Of a stretch of 64,000 nucleotides of DNA, positions 63,701 to 64,000 are shown piece by piece. The position numbers and the translations under genes were made by a program. The notes below the pieces were generated by a model. It had not been told where the DNA came from. It worked only from the letters and a program-made list of their open reading frames with translations, and made no database searches. Numbering within the stretch: the first letter of the stretch is position 1; every line of letters begins with the position of its first letter. Source of the DNA: Callaeas wilsoni (lineage: Eukaryota; Chordata; Aves; Passeriformes; Callaeidae). Where the stretch lies: positions 124,001 through 188,000 of the forward strand of contig VWPU01009739.1 of the NCBI GenBank assembly GCA_013398955.1, read 5' to 3'.

Positions 63701-64000
63701 GGCTCTAAAATGTTCTGCAATTTCAAGGCCTAATGAAGGACTCAGAATGGATCTTGGCAGGATAATATATTTCAATATATATTTTTAAGACGTGGCTCCA
63801 AAATCTTATTTAAACAATTTACATGGGTGGCTCTTTTTGAAGTTCTCAGTTGCTGAAAATTTCATTATCAAGTGGTGAGTTCTGAAAAACTTTTTCTCTA
63901 TCCTCTCAGAAATTATTGATTTTGAAGCTTTTTTCCTCCGTCTTCAAGCCTAATTAACTTTTTATCCCCAATCTAAAAGAGAGAAGTTCAGGGACTTGGC
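60726..64000 (-). other. ADAMTS18 intron, incomplete at the window edge
   Basis: At least 3.3 kb of intron upstream of the first exon seen. I found no segment encoding the expected propeptide residues before APKPPTE, so the next exon is probably beyond 64000. Contains the perfect palindrome near 61.5 kb. Confidence 0.75.
61493..61543. repeat. Perfect 30-bp palindrome with an extra direct half
   Basis: AAGAATTAACTTGAT followed at once by its reverse complement makes a perfect palindrome at 61513-61542. A further copy of the left arm (CAAGAATTAACTTGATTATT) lies directly upstream at 61493-61512. The right arm could pair with either left copy, giving a cruciform or hairpin choice. Confidence 0.95.

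Noticed and set aside
1..64000. CRISPR arrays, tRNA, rRNA, bacterial operons or phage genes
   Set aside because: None seen; the spliced gene, CR1 elements and base composition are those of an avian nuclear chromosome.

Overview
This is vertebrate nuclear DNA, almost certainly from a bird. It has one large multi-exon gene, AT-rich introns, truncated CR1 LINEs with the bird-type 3' tail (ATTCTATGATT) and avian-looking retroviral LTRs. No prokaryotic, CRISPR, tRNA or rRNA features were seen. The species cannot be named; the number of LTRs would fit a neoavian such as a songbird, which is inference.

Minus strand, 60725 down to about 15.1 kb: the 3' three quarters of ADAMTS18, a secreted extracellular-matrix metalloproteinase. 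Nineteen coding exons can be placed to the base. Every intron between them starts GT and ends AG, and the reading frame stays open through all 18 junctions, giving 967 residues and a TGA stop at 17014-17016. In order they encode the end of the propeptide with a furin site, the catalytic domain with an intact zinc site (HESGHNFGMIHD), the disintegrin-like domain, the central thrombospondin type-1 repeat (TSR), the cysteine-rich domain, the spacer, five C-terminal TSRs and a PLAC domain. The signal peptide and most of the propeptide (about 250 residues in the human protein) must lie beyond 64000. Sequence identity points to ADAMTS18 rather than its paralogue ADAMTS16.

1-15.1 kb: gene-poor 3' flank of ADAMTS18. 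I recognise no protein-coding gene. It holds a clean solo LTR (14406-14993, flanked by CCAG), a minus-strand LTR near 7400-7988, a weak LTR-like promoter/poly(A) module near 4980-5082, two CR1 pieces, a TA-rich microsatellite, a GC-rich minisatellite and a homeobox/octamer-rich stretch that could be a conserved enhancer.

Introns (17.1-64 kb): two CR1 3' ends on the plus strand, a CR1 reverse-transcriptase relic on the minus strand, a probable LTR in the 10.4-kb intron, several simple repeats and a 30-bp perfect palindrome. I found no new biological system. The points most worth checking are the possible 12-nt tandem acceptor in ADAMTS18, the CpG cluster with a GC box around the spacer exon, the LTR abutting the gene's 3' end and the palindrome.
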